Source of the DNA: Actinopolymorpha cephalotaxi
GTDB lineage: Bacteria; Actinomycetota; Actinomycetes; Propionibacteriales; Actinopolymorphaceae
Length of the DNA stretch: 64,000 bases
Direction: 5' to 3'
NCBI RefSeq assembly: GCF_013408535.1
Contig: NZ_JACBZA010000001.1
Location: 4,796,850 to 4,860,849, forward strand
Shown: positions 7,108-15,917 of the stretch, one piece after another
Layout: every line of letters starts with the position of its first letter
How positions within the stretch are numbered: position 1 is the first letter of the stretch
Made by a program: the position numbers and the translations under genes
Notes under the pieces: generated by a model
The model's input: the letters and a program-made list of their open reading frames with translations, nothing else
Told to the model about the DNA's origin: nothing
Databases searched by the model: none

Positions 7108-8661
7108 CTACCACTTGGCGCCGACGGAATAACAAGTAGCTACGATGGCCGAAGCCAGCTTGAGCGACTCCTCCGAGCGCACGTCGAGTAGAGGAAGCTC
7201 TTCGTTGCTATCGATATTGAATACTCCGTACTCCGAAATTTTCTCCCTATTGCCAAAGGAATCCACGATAGGGACAGGAACGCTCAGGAACTGAGCGTAT
7301 CTGGATCGCGGTTGGGCACTGTCCCAATCTTGAAAAAAATCCTTTAGCGTAAGGGTTCTCGAATCCATGGCCTTGCGGACACGGACCAGGTCGACGTACC
7401 GCTGGATTTCTGGCGAAGCCTGAGTGTAGTCTCGATCTAATAATTCTCGAGCCCGTCGTAGCCGCCCCAGATGATCGACCAAGCCTAGATTGCAAAGCGA
7501 TTCGGCATCTCGTGGCCACTCGATGATTCGCCCTTCAAGCAGTGCCCATGCCGCGATAGACAGCGGGTAGTTAAAGACGTTTCTCGTGGGATTCGCCGGG
7601 AAGACGTAGCGTGATTCAAGTTGACGATCACCTTCACTGTTCTCTGTTAATTCAGTATATGTGACTCGGACATCGCGACCGCGAAATATTGAAGACTTTA
7701 TGAATTCGCCTACTGAACCTACTGCCTCTCCCAGGCTGCCGGCTCTGGAGACGGTCTCTATCGTGTTCCGAACGGGTCGAGCGCGAATAGTTATCTCGTC
7801 AGGCCCACTTATTGATCGGATGAAAGTAGGCAATTCCTCGTAGGCCGTTCCGTAGGTACATGCGTCAACTCCAAGGCGTCTCAGTCGTGCAACTACTGAT
7901 CCTTCAGGTCGGCCGGCGAGAAGCGCCATGTGGGGGCTTTCTTCAAGATCTGAATCAGACTTGATTCGGGCAAAGGAGTCTAGGAGCTTTGAGAGATGGG
8001 GGTCACCCATTCCTTCCAAACTCGCACCTACAAATAGAAGCACTCCAGAGTGAAAGATGGCGGTGGCGATTTCGGTCGCATCGTGTTCTGAAACAACTCG
8101 CTGGTAGTCCGAAGTCGACAGTACTACGCTTCGCGGCACGTCATAGCGGCCGTGCAGATGTACAACCCCTCGCCCAATACGGATCATCGACTTTATCTGA
8201 CTGGGATTTAACCATGTAACTGATGGCGCTGGCGCGCCACTCTGAGTGACATACTCCTCAAGCAGCAGATCATAATTCGTGGTTATTATGAGGCGCGGGT
8301 TCAAATTTCTTAATGACTCAAGAAGGTCGGAAGAAGCAAGGGCCGGAGATCTGAATACATCACTCAGATACCCTTCATAATGTACGGACTCGTAAAGGGG
8401 GAGCGATGACTCTGCCAGACTTTCTTGAATTAGCTGAAAAGCTCCGGGAAGGTCTCCCTGAGAGCCCAGCTTTCTGGCGGCTCGCAGCCTCACTACATTC
8501 TCCTTTGAGGGCAAGTTCGCTTTTACGTAGTCCATCGCCCCGTCTAATAATGCGGGCCAACTCGGCAACTTGGCTGCGGCAGATGCGACGCCCGCCCCGC
8601 AGAAGACAATCAGATTTCCATTAGCGTGCGCACGTCTAAGGTAATTGAGTTGAGCCTTCAT
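7108..8661 (-). CDS. SIR2-domain protein, putative defence NADase
   Basis: The 517-aa protein has an N-terminal SIR2-like domain. CGAGVAS at residues 21-27 is the NAD-binding GAG motif, ITTNYD at 126-131 is the Asn-Asp motif, and the catalytic His is expected at H170 in HLHGRYD. A later LLFVGASLEGMGD stretch closes the fold. SIR2 domains of this kind in phage defence (Thoeris, DSR, SIR2-HerA) degrade NAD rather than deacetylate proteins. The region after about residue 300 is charged, has no family I recognise, and may be the sensor or a partner-binding module. The gene starts one base after the HAD gene ends, second in the operon. GC is visibly lower than in the core genes. Confidence 0.85.
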   Translation of the reverse strand: MKAQLNYLRRAHANGNLIVFCGAGVASAAAKLPSWPALLDGAMDYVKANLPSKENVVRLRAARKLGSQGDLPGAFQLIQESLAESSLPLYESVHYEGYLSDVFRSPALASSDLLESLRNLNPRLIITTNYDLLLEEYVTQSGAPAPSVTWLNPSQIKSMIRIGRGVVHLHGRYDVPRSVVLSTSDYQRVVSEHDATEIATAIFHSGVLLFVGASLEGMGDPHLSKLLDSFARIKSDSDLEESPHMALLAGRPEGSVVARLRRLGVDACTYGTAYEELPTFIRSISGPDEITIRARPVRNTIETVSRAGSLGEAVGSVGEFIKSSIFRGRDVRVTYTELTENSEGDRQLESRYVFPANPTRNVFNYPLSIAAWALLEGRIIEWPRDAESLCNLGLVDHLGRLRRARELLDRDYTQASPEIQRYVDLVRVRKAMDSRTLTLKDFFQDWDSAQPRSRYAQFLSVPVPIVDSFGNREKISEYGVFNIDSNEELPLLDVRSEESLKLASAIVATCYSVGAKW

Positions 8662-8662
8662 C

Positions 8663-9556
8663 TTAAATCAGAATGGGTAGGGGGAGTTGACCAGGAATCA
8701 GGTTGACCACGTCCGCGAACGTATCTATGGCGGAACAACCGTCCGGGAGCTCAGGCTGAACCAGCAAATCTGACAGCCGAGACGGGACAACAGATTGAAG
8801 TAGCGGTTCCTTGGACGTGTCGCGGATTCCGTACTGCGCCCAAGCTGCGATGAATCCACTCTCGATTGCAGGCTGCACATCCCGCGTGACACTGTCTCCC
8901 ACTACTAGGACCTGCGTCTCTCGGCCACCAATCGTCGAGGCAATCCGCTTAAGAACCTGACGATTTGGCTTTGCTTCCGTCGGGCTAAGGCGCCATGTTA
9001 CTTTGTATCGGCGCGGTGGACTCCTGAAACCAGGCAACGCGACCACAAGGGCGGTGGGATAAGGTCCCTGCCGCTTCCTGAACCAGCTTGTCGCGACGAT
9101 GCCCTGAAAGAAACCGTCCAACTGAAGGAACCGAAGTCGCCTTATGGCTTGATGAATGGGAGCGTCGGTGTGGGCAACTACCGGCACTCCTATAGCCCTT
9201 AGGTGGCGTAGAGTGGGCTCGACTCCCGGATACGCATAGAGGCCTGATTTGGCACCTTCCCAAAATTCAATGTTCGCAGTTCTGGCAAGATCGCGAGCCT
9301 CATTCTTCGACAATGATTCCGTTATTGGCATATGCTCGACGATAAAAGGGTTCTCAAGATTCTTGGTCCGTGAAAGCGCAGCTCGCACCTGAAGTAGGGC
9401 TTCATTCTCATCGATAGCGAGCAAACTCATGAGCACCGGGATAAGTCGCTTGAGTCCGGCCTCAAAGTATTGCCCAAAATCATACAAGGTATTGTCAAGA
9501 TCTGTAACCAACAGTACCTGTGGAGACTTGTCATGTGCCTTCTCAACAGGGTTCAT
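8663..9556 (-). CDS. HAD-superfamily hydrolase, first gene of SIR2 cassette
   Basis: The 297-aa protein has the four HAD motifs: DLDNTLY at residues 19-25 (nucleophile D19, acid D21), HTD with T130, K196 in AKPN, and VVGDSVTRD with D221 and D226. A helical cap lies between motifs I and II. Such proteins are usually phosphatases acting on small phosphorylated metabolites, including nucleotides and sugar phosphates. It is the first gene of the five-gene operon, with a TGAGGGCG ribosome site upstream. An alpha-helical cap of this size fits small-molecule substrates. An unusual basic insertion (RSPPRRYKVTWR, residues 178-189) precedes the motif III lysine. The substrate is unknown. Confidence 0.82.
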   Translation of the reverse strand: MNPVEKAHDKSPQVLLVTDLDNTLYDFGQYFEAGLKRLIPVLMSLLAIDENEALLQVRAALSRTKNLENPFIVEHMPITESLSKNEARDLARTANIEFWEGAKSGLYAYPGVEPTLRHLRAIGVPVVAHTDAPIHQAIRRLRFLQLDGFFQGIVATSWFRKRQGPYPTALVVALPGFRSPPRRYKVTWRLSPTEAKPNRQVLKRIASTIGGRETQVLVVGDSVTRDVQPAIESGFIAAWAQYGIRDTSKEPLLQSVVPSRLSDLLVQPELPDGCSAIDTFADVVNLIPGQLPLPILI

Positions 9557-9694
9557 CGTCGCCCTCAGCCTTCACAGCAGCTCTTGTGCGCCACTAGTAG
9601 TTGGAGAGGCTACACCTCCGCCTCTCGCCGCAAGGGGCAATCGGAAAAGACGCCACTGACACGGGCCGCAGGCTTTGGTACCTAGAGGGCAGGC

Positions 9695-9755
9695 GTCGTA
9701 GCGCACACTCAGATCTGCCCAATCTCCCGAGGGAGGAGTGAGTGTGCGCTACGAC
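9695..9755. repeat. 17-bp perfect inverted repeat around a nested hairpin
   Basis: GTCGTAGCGCACACTCA (9695-9711) is repeated exactly in inverted orientation at 9739-9755. The 27-base spacer itself contains the small hairpin CTCCCGAGGGAG. The structure lies between the SIR2 cassette promoter side and the IS481 remnant. It may be a terminator shielding the operon, an old insertion-sequence end, or an operator. Confidence 0.55.
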
Positions 9756-9759
9756 CGGC

Positions 9760-10433
9760 GTTTCGGTTCCGTGTCTTCTCGGAATGACTGGACAGACCAG
9801 TGGCCAGTTCTGGTCAGCCACTTCAGCGGAATACGCCGTCTGGCCGCGGCGGGAGACCCGGCGCTGGACCGTGACCGGACCGGATGGGACAGGGGAACGG
9901 CGCCCGCTCGTCTGGCGCCACGAAGACGATGCCAGTTCTTGGCCGGGACAGGGCATGCCAAGATGCGCAGCTTTGCCGTCGTGCCTGAGGACAGCCATCT
10001 GGGTGCCTTCCAGCCGCAGCGTGACCCGCTGACCGGCCAGCCGCGCCCCGACGTTGACCTGGGCACCGGATAGGCCGACCAGCCGCCGCGTTCACGATCC
10101 GGTCGACCTCAACTGCCGCGCCGGCAGGAGTGGGAAGCGGCGGTGGCCCGGCGGGACAAGCTCCGGCGCAGGCCAGGCGAGCCAGTTCGATGCTGCCCAG
10201 TCGAGACGGCAGGGTTTCACCTGGGCTCCGTCCGCCAGGACGTGCAGAGTCCTGTCATCGACCCAGATGCCGATGGTCCTACCGGCAAACGCGGGACCAA
10301 GCCAGATCTGCTGCCCACCGACCCACATGTTCCCGACGGCGGCACCACCCGCTCTACTTCCTGTCGACGACACGTGAAAACTGACCCCCTGGCGTCGGGC
10401 GGGTTCTAGGGCGGATTCGAGTGGTCGTCGCAA
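9760..10433 (-). pseudogene. Remnant of an IS481-type transposase, C-terminal part
   Basis: On the minus strand, one frame (about 10433 to 10092) reads VGGQQIWLGPAFAGRTIGI followed by WVDDRTLHVLADGAQVK. Another frame (about 10060 down) reads AQVNVGARLAGQRVTLRLEG and then VQRRVSRRG. These are the tandem beta-rich modules at the C-terminal end of actinobacterial IS481-family transposases. They lie in different frames, and no DDE catalytic domain is present upstream, so the gene is a broken fragment. No clear terminal repeats were found. Confidence 0.6.
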
Positions 10434-10454
10434 CGCTGACCGTTCTTCATGGTG

Positions 10455-10550
10455 TCAGAGGCTGTTGAAGATCTCGGCTGGTGTCCGCCATCCCAGCACC
10501 TTGCGCGGCCGGTCGTTCATGCGGTGTTCGACAGTGGCGTCCATCAAAGT
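10455..10550 (-). pseudogene. C-terminal tail of an IS30-family transposase
   Basis: The minus strand reads RMNDRPRKVLGWRTPAEIFN just before a TGA at 10455-10457. This is the conserved end of IS30-family transposases (NxRPRKxLGWxTPxE). Only about 30 codons remain, since the IS256 element begins at roughly 10539, so this is a truncated fragment probably cut by that insertion. Confidence 0.7.
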
Positions 10551-11940
10551 GGTGTACCGCAGGCGCCTTGTTGATGGGCGTGTCGTAGACGTGTAGGGCG
10601 GTCATCGCGTGATCCTTCGAACTGAGTTCCCGCTCAAGCTCAAGGAGACCTTCGCGATGACCGCCAAGCCCAGTATGACCCCTGACCGGCTCCTGCACGA
10701 GCAGCTGGCTGCTGCGTCGCCGGACCTGCTGCGCGAGTTGTTGTCCACGTTCATCGACGCGCTGATGGGCGCGGAAGCTGATGCGATCTGCGGCGCCCCC
10801 TACGGTCAGCCGAGCCCGGACCGCACCAACTCCCGCAACGGCTACCGTCACCGTGACTTCGACACCCGCACCGGCACGATCGACGTGGCGATCCCCAAGC
10901 TCCGCTCGGGTTCGTACTTCCCGGACTGGCTGCTGGAACGGCGCCGCCGGGCCGAACGGGCCCTGACGTCGGTGGTGGCGACCTGTTACCTGCTCGGGGT
11001 GTCGACGAGGCGGATGGAGAAACTCGTCGAACAACTCGGCATCACCCGCCTGTCCAAGTCCCAGGTCAGCGTGATGGCCGGCGAGCTGGACGAGCAGGTG
11101 GAGGCGTTCCGCACCCGGCCCTTTGGACGCCGGCCCCTACACGTTCGTCGCGATGGACGCCCTGGTGCTGAAGGTCCGTGAGGGTGGCCGGGTCGTCGGG
11201 GTGCACGCCCTCGTCGCGACCGGTGTCAACGCCGACGGACACCGAGAGATCCTCGGCATCGACGTCACCTCCGCCGAAGACGGCGCGGGCTGGCTGGGAT
11301 TCCTGCGTGGGCTGGTCGCCCGCGGCCTGTCCGGTGTCGGGCTGGTGACCTCTGATGCCCACGCCGGCCTGGTCGCAGCGATCGGGGCGACCCTGCCCGG
11401 CGCGGGCTGGCAGCGGTGCCGCACCCACTACGCCGCCAACCTGATGGCTGTGACCCCGAAGGCGTCCTGGCCGTGGGTGCGGACCCTGCTGCACTCGGTC
11501 TATGACCAGCCCGACGCCGCCGCGGTGCACGACCAGTTCAACCGCGTCCTGGACGCCTTGGGCGACAAGCTGCCCAAGGTCGCCGACCACCTCGAGGCCG
11601 CACGGCCCGACGTGCTCGCGTTCACCACGTTTCCCAAGCAGCTGTGGCGACAGATCTGGTCCAACAATCCCCAAGAACGGTTGAACCGCGAGATCCGCCG
11701 CCGCACCGACGTCGTCGGGATCTTCCCCGACCGCAACTCCCTCATCCGCCTCGTCGGAGCCGTCCTCGCCGAACAACACGACGAATGGATCGAAGGCCGC
11801 CGCTACCTCGGCCTCGACCTCCTCGCCAAAGCCCGCAACGACATCGTCTCCGAGGAGGTGACCCACACCGACCTCAAGGCCCTCAGCGCCTAATAAACAA
11901 GAGGATCACGCGACACGACCGCTACACCACGCCAATGGAC
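10539..11940 (+). mobile_element. IS256-family insertion sequence
   Basis: About 1.4 kb is bounded by imperfect inverted ends. The left reads GTCCATCAAAGTGGTGTACCGC and the reverse complement of the right reads GTCCATTGGCGTGGTGTAGC, sharing GTCCAT and GTGGTGTA. A second shared block, GCGTGATCCT, lies further inside on both sides. Size and transposase fit IS256. No target duplication is visible. The flanks are an IS30 tail on the left and a truncated integrase on the right. Confidence 0.7.
10657..11893 (+). pseudogene. IS256-family transposase with a one-base frameshift
   Basis: The gene starts at an ATG with AAGGAGACC upstream. The first frame covers the N-terminal half (SRNGYRHRDFDTRTGTI, then RMEKLVEQLGI) and runs into a wrong frame near 11121. 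The second frame continues with DAGPYTFVAMDAL (first catalytic Asp), VTSDAHAGL (second Asp) and NPQERLNREIRRRT (catalytic Glu). Reading CCCTTGGAC instead of the observed CCCTTTGGAC at 11119-11127 would restore a single open frame of about 411 codons. Either the element is inactivated by a one-base insertion, a slippery-site frameshift is used, or the assembly has an error. IS256 transposases are not normally frameshifted. Confidence 0.85.
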
Positions 11941-11944
11941 TTGA

Positions 11945-12376
11945 CCCCGTAGGGAACCCCGGCAGCTCAAGCACAGAGCGCGCGAGGAGGTGCGGCCAGT
12001 CCCGTGCCACCCACGCCTCGTCCAACTCCTCCACGCGCACCTGGAGGAGTTCGGCGTCGCACCCGACGGCCGACTCTTCAGAGCCAGGTACTACAACCGT
12101 CCCCTGTCCGACAGCGTCTACGGACGGATCTGGCACAAAGCAAGGCGGATCGCACTGACCGAACGCGAAGCTGACTCGCCCCTCGCCAGGCGCCCCTACG
12201 ACCTCCGGCACGCCTGCGTCACGAACTGGCTCAACGCCGGCGTGGACGCAGCCCAGGTAGCTCAGTGGGCCGGACACAGCGTCGCCGTACTGCTACGCGT
12301 GTACGTCCGTTGCATCGTCGGACGTGACGAGATCGCCAAGAGACGGATAGAGCAAGCCTTCCGCGACGAGGAGTAA
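11945..12376 (+). pseudogene. C-terminal fragment of a tyrosine integrase
   Basis: The frame opens directly after the IS256 right end with RQLKHRAREEVRPVP, the spacing strand of actinobacterial phage or integrative-element integrases. It continues with PDGRLFRARYY, RPYDLRHACVTNWLNAGVD (box II LRH), the AGH motif and VYVRC with the likely nucleophile Tyr. The SAM-like DNA-binding domain and the first catalytic Arg are missing, so the enzyme cannot be complete. Truncation coincides with the IS256 edge. Integrases of this kind serve actinomycete integrative elements and temperate phages that insert into tRNA genes. A tRNA-Tyr lies 3.5 kb to the right. Confidence 0.78.
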
Positions 12377-12493
12377 TCCACCTCTGGGGATCCGGTCGCA
12401 CGGGTCACGTCTTTGCCCGTGGCTATCGATTGCCTCGCCTGCCGCATGTGGAGTATGGGCCGACTAACGGAAGCTGGTCAAACCTTCAACTGA

Positions 12494-13417
12494 CTACTCG
12501 GCCGCCAAAACCTTATAACCACTCACATCCTCCCATCGCCGTATGCGTCGCGCAACTTCCCACCCCTCCAGGCGACGACGATCCGCTCCCGTGCGGAGCA
12601 AACTCTCCAGCACTGGAACGCCGATAGAAACATTATGCCGCTTCTTAAGGACCACCGAGATAGCTTGAACTAAGGTATGACCTCTGCAACTCGATCGCCG
12701 ATGACACTCGATGCAGTGGTCGATCCCGTGGGGTCCACAAGGTTTGCCGTACATATCCACCGCCTCTGCAGTGATCAGCCTAAGCTCACGATCGCTCCAT
12801 TCTATGAGATTAGCCATGTCAGCGGCCAGTTTCCTCACGAACGAATCGCCTGACCCGATTTCGTCTAACAGCTCATCAGATAGGTCACGCACGCGAAACT
12901 CTCTACGCCCGCCCATGTCGGATACTACCTTCGTAGGAAGCCGACGCCGCCTCGCCGCTTGCTGCACGACAGTAACCCCGATACTCAGCTCTGTGGCGCC
13001 TATGAGAAGCTCACTAGTCGCGACTCTCAATTCATCACCATCCAGGAGCCGGTCTGCGAGGCACTCCGTTGCAACCCGGTCGAGAGCGCTAAGCTCGAAT
13101 ACTAAGTCAGCGTCAATATCCATATTCGCTGAAATGACAAACTCCGAATGACCTTTCAGACGATCCTCTATCTCATTATCACAATCGACTATAAATAACA
13201 CGCCTTGCCGGTGCCTTCGCCCGAGTCCATCGAAGACTCTAACTACCTCCGTCTTTCCGTTGGCCGGCACGATTCGCGTATTCGGTGCGAGATGCGGCCT
13301 GAGTGCTCGTTGGTCAGTAACCCCTTCGACCACCAAAAGAGGAACATCCGGAGCTAATGCGGTCCTACGCATCCGGATAGAACCGAGGAAGCCGTTCGGA
13401 TCAGGAAAGGAAAGCAT
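12494..13417 (-). CDS. DUF4435 TOPRIM-like protein, AriB-type effector of a PARIS-like system
   Basis: The 307-aa protein has an N-terminal LLVVEGVTDQRAL with E31 and D35, and GVLFIVDCDNE with D78 and D80. This is the acidic arrangement of a TOPRIM-like nuclease core, as in DUF4435. The final third contains a Cys/His cluster (C227, H230, H234, C235, C238, H239, C244) that could bind zinc, followed by GHTLV. In PARIS, AriB is released from the AriA ATPase when an anti-restriction protein is sensed and then cleaves tRNA. This gene overlaps the upstream ATPase gene by 17 bp, the pairing expected of PARIS. Low GC compared with the core chromosome fits horizontal gain. The family match is good; the same trigger and target are inferred. 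Confidence 0.75.
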   Translation of the reverse strand: MLSFPDPNGFLGSIRMRRTALAPDVPLLVVEGVTDQRALRPHLAPNTRIVPANGKTEVVRVFDGLGRRHRQGVLFIVDCDNEIEDRLKGHSEFVISANMDIDADLVFELSALDRVATECLADRLLDGDELRVATSELLIGATELSIGVTVVQQAARRRRLPTKVVSDMGGRREFRVRDLSDELLDEIGSGDSFVRKLAADMANLIEWSDRELRLITAEAVDMYGKPCGPHGIDHCIECHRRSSCRGHTLVQAISVVLKKRHNVSIGVPVLESLLRTGADRRRLEGWEVARRIRRWEDVSGYKVLAAE

Positions 13418-14729
13418 TGGCGTCCAAGTCGAGAGAGCGCTCAGTCTCGGGATGCGATGCTAGAAGGACTGGCGAGTGAGTCGCCATCAAAAACTGAAGG
13501 TCACTCGCTCTACCCATGTTTGTTAAGTCCTGGATAAGCGAATCCTGCCATAAGACGTGCAACGATATCTCTGGTTCATCAATGAGAACAAGTGTGCCTT
13601 TTTCGGCCCGGAACAAGATCTCATAGGCCAGGACCATCATCTGCTGTTCGCCTGAACTCAACTGGGACGGGCTAATCGGCTCGCCACTAGGAAGCTCGAA
13701 GCGCAGACCGGCACCGCGATCTATAAGTAACTTCTTCGGCGTGAATCTTTCGTCTAAGAAATCCTTGAACGCACGCAGCCGTACATAGAGTCCTTCTAAG
13801 ACCTCGAACTTCCTGAGTGAGGATGTCAAGAACGTCGCTATAACTGGTCGCACATTTGGATCCTCCAAGCTCGCTTCAACCAGTTCGGATTCCTCCGGCT
13901 GATCAATATCTAGGAGGCCCACCTCTCGAAGGTCAAATCGCTTCCTGTCCACCTCAAGAAGCTGTCGTCGCAGGTAGTCTACTGAGGCTCGTCGTGAACT
14001 ACGCATTGCGGTGATCACTCTGCGGGGAAATGCGCGGTCTTGCTGCTGGGACACCCGCGCATAGGCGGTATCCACCCGACGAATCATGTCCGCGATTTCG
14101 TCGCTGGCAGCCTCTACGGCACGACGGAAAGAACGTTCGGCTTTCCGTTGTGCACCATGTGATTCAGCTGTCCTCTCGGTGTCAACAACTAGTCTCTGAT
14201 CTGTGACGAACAATACTGGAAATTCTTCGCCCATACCTGCCAGCCAGTCTGGCTGCTCAAACTTAGCTCCCGCGAGGTACCGCCTGATGTCTCGTATTAG
14301 CCGTGGCGACACGTCACTACGGGTCGCCAATGCCAAATTTAGCCGTCGCATTGCAGTGGCGGAGAACTCTCCGTCTTCGAGTATTTCCCGCCGCATCCAT
14401 TCAGGGATGTCTTTAATGAATGAGGGTAGAGGTTTCAGGTCTGACGAGTGGTCTCCCCATGACAGGTGAACTGAACCCTTGGCGTCCCGGACAAGCCGGA
14501 AGGTCGGCTTCGATTCGAAGTGTAGTTCTAGTCGGTCAACCGGCGCGTCAGCTAAAACTCGAACGTCGCCCGTAGAGACTGCATTTACAAGTTGTAGCAG
14601 CGTTGACTTCCCGGTGCCGTTCGCGCCTGTCAATACGGTTGGATACTCGGGATCAATGTTGAGTTCGTAGTCCCGGAAACCGAATAGTCCCCGGACTACA
14701 ATCAGCCGCAGTCCGCCAGATGTGCTCAT
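13401..14729 (-). CDS. AAA/ABC-type ATPase, AriA-type sensor of a PARIS-like system
   Basis: The 442-aa protein has Walker A GANGTGKST at about residues 35-43, a signature LSSGEQQ at about 357-363, Walker B TLVLIDEPE at about 379-387, and an H-loop ATHSP with His418. This is the SMC/Rad50-like or OLD-like ABC ATPase layout found in AAA_15 proteins and in AriA of PARIS. The middle (about 130-350) is mainly helical and charged, as expected for a coiled-coil insert. It is translated with the DUF4435 gene, which starts inside its 3' end. As an alternative it could be a generic overcoming-lysogenization-type ATPase, but the DUF4435 partner favours PARIS. Confidence 0.78.
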   Translation of the reverse strand: MSTSGGLRLIVVRGLFGFRDYELNIDPEYPTVLTGANGTGKSTLLQLVNAVSTGDVRVLADAPVDRLELHFESKPTFRLVRDAKGSVHLSWGDHSSDLKPLPSFIKDIPEWMRREILEDGEFSATAMRRLNLALATRSDVSPRLIRDIRRYLAGAKFEQPDWLAGMGEEFPVLFVTDQRLVVDTERTAESHGAQRKAERSFRRAVEAASDEIADMIRRVDTAYARVSQQQDRAFPRRVITAMRSSRRASVDYLRRQLLEVDRKRFDLREVGLLDIDQPEESELVEASLEDPNVRPVIATFLTSSLRKFEVLEGLYVRLRAFKDFLDERFTPKKLLIDRGAGLRFELPSGEPISPSQLSSGEQQMMVLAYEILFRAEKGTLVLIDEPEISLHVLWQDSLIQDLTNMGRASDLQFLMATHSPVLLASHPETERSLDLDANAFLS

Positions 14730-15917
14730 ATTAATTCACCACACTCGATATAGCCGGGTTGGCTGGCTTTGCCGCGGAATCCTCTGGGCTGGATCCACGT
14801 CGGATCCGACGACCGAGCCCCTGAAAGCCGCAGGACCCGAGGAGGGGCAAGCAAGGCTCGGTCGGACGGGATCGGTAGCTGCGCCAGACGGTGCTGAGGT
14901 GGACAGTGCCGGCACCTGTAGCTCCGCTGCCGTGACCAGACACCTATGCCTCCGTCAGCAATACTCGCTGCAGTGGTCGTCATCGGGACGAGTACTGCAG
15001 CATCAGCTTGGGCTGCTTCGACGCCTTGGTCCAACGTTCCGGCAGGCTCCGTTGGCCATGGCTGCCTGCGGCTGTGACTACCGAGCTGAACGCTACGACG
15101 GCCACGTCGATCCCTTGAATCCGCATTGGACCTCCCGCCTGTGATACGCCCCTCTGGCAACCTACCGGTTTACAACGATCCGTTGCCGCGATCGGTTACA
15201 TGCGCTTCCGACTCATTCCCTTCGTACCTCGGAGCCTTGCGGCTGTGTGCCCTCGGCACGTGAGCCATGAGCTGCGTCCCAATGTGCCTCAAGCGTCACA
15301 GTTCCATCGCGAGCTGCAGGTGCGGGCACAGCCGCCACGATCGAGAGACGGCTGACGTCTACTACTCGAGTGAAGCGCATGATCGTAGCTTCTGACCGGA
15401 ACGCAGGATCGACCACGGCCGGGAGAGCGGACTACTAGTTCAACGACCCCGAACCCTGTTCGTACAGGCCAGAGGACGTTTGCTGCGTGGCGCGACGACC
15501 CGGCCCGTGCACACCGGTAGTAGGCCTCGCCCTCGCGTACGCGGGACGTCGCGTCTCCATCGGACGACGAAACGGCGCCCTTCGCCAGCAAGTGCGACAG
15601 GCCGCTGCGGTCACCAGACCCATCCCACCGACCAGCAGCTTCGCCTGGCCTTTCGACATGGGTGCGGACGGCGGTCAGGTCGGTTGTGGCGGTCCTTGCG
15701 GGCTGATCCACGCCCACCAGCTCACAGGTCTTGAGTTTCCACGTCGTCGCCGGGCCGGAAGCGCCCGGGAGCCGGAAGCTGGACCCGACGTCATCCAGGA
15801 CGCGGTCACAAACAGGCCGCAGACACTGGCCCACAACCGCCGCGAGCCGAACACCACCGGACATCAACGAGAACGGCCCCGGACCTGTTTGCGCAGGTCA
15901 AGGGCCGCATCTTCGTG
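14730..15917. other. Gene-poor stretch between the PARIS-like pair and tRNA-Tyr
   Basis: About 1.2 kb has no reading frame I can support. Frames up to 190 codons exist on both strands (for example 15289-15867 minus), but they have no recognisable domain and overlap others. An imperfect hairpin lies at 14968-15000 (CTGCAGTGGTCGTC against GACGAGTACTGCAG). The last 45 bases hold the tRNA terminator. This is probably degenerate DNA at the right edge of the island. Confidence 0.45.
15875..15906 (-). terminator. Hairpin terminator after tRNA-Tyr
   Basis: GGCCCCGGACCTG and CAGGTCAAGGGCC form a 13-bp stem with two mismatches around the loop TTTGCG. It lies 12 bases past the tRNA 3' end in the direction of tRNA transcription. 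Confidence 0.6.

Noticed and set aside
14726-15160. 144-codon minus frame after the PARIS-like ATPase
   Set aside because: Arg/Pro/Ser-rich translation with no domain, and it overlaps equally long frames.
15289-15867. 192-codon minus frame before tRNA-Tyr
   Set aside because: No family signal; codon use not convincing; overlaps the tRNA terminator zone closely.
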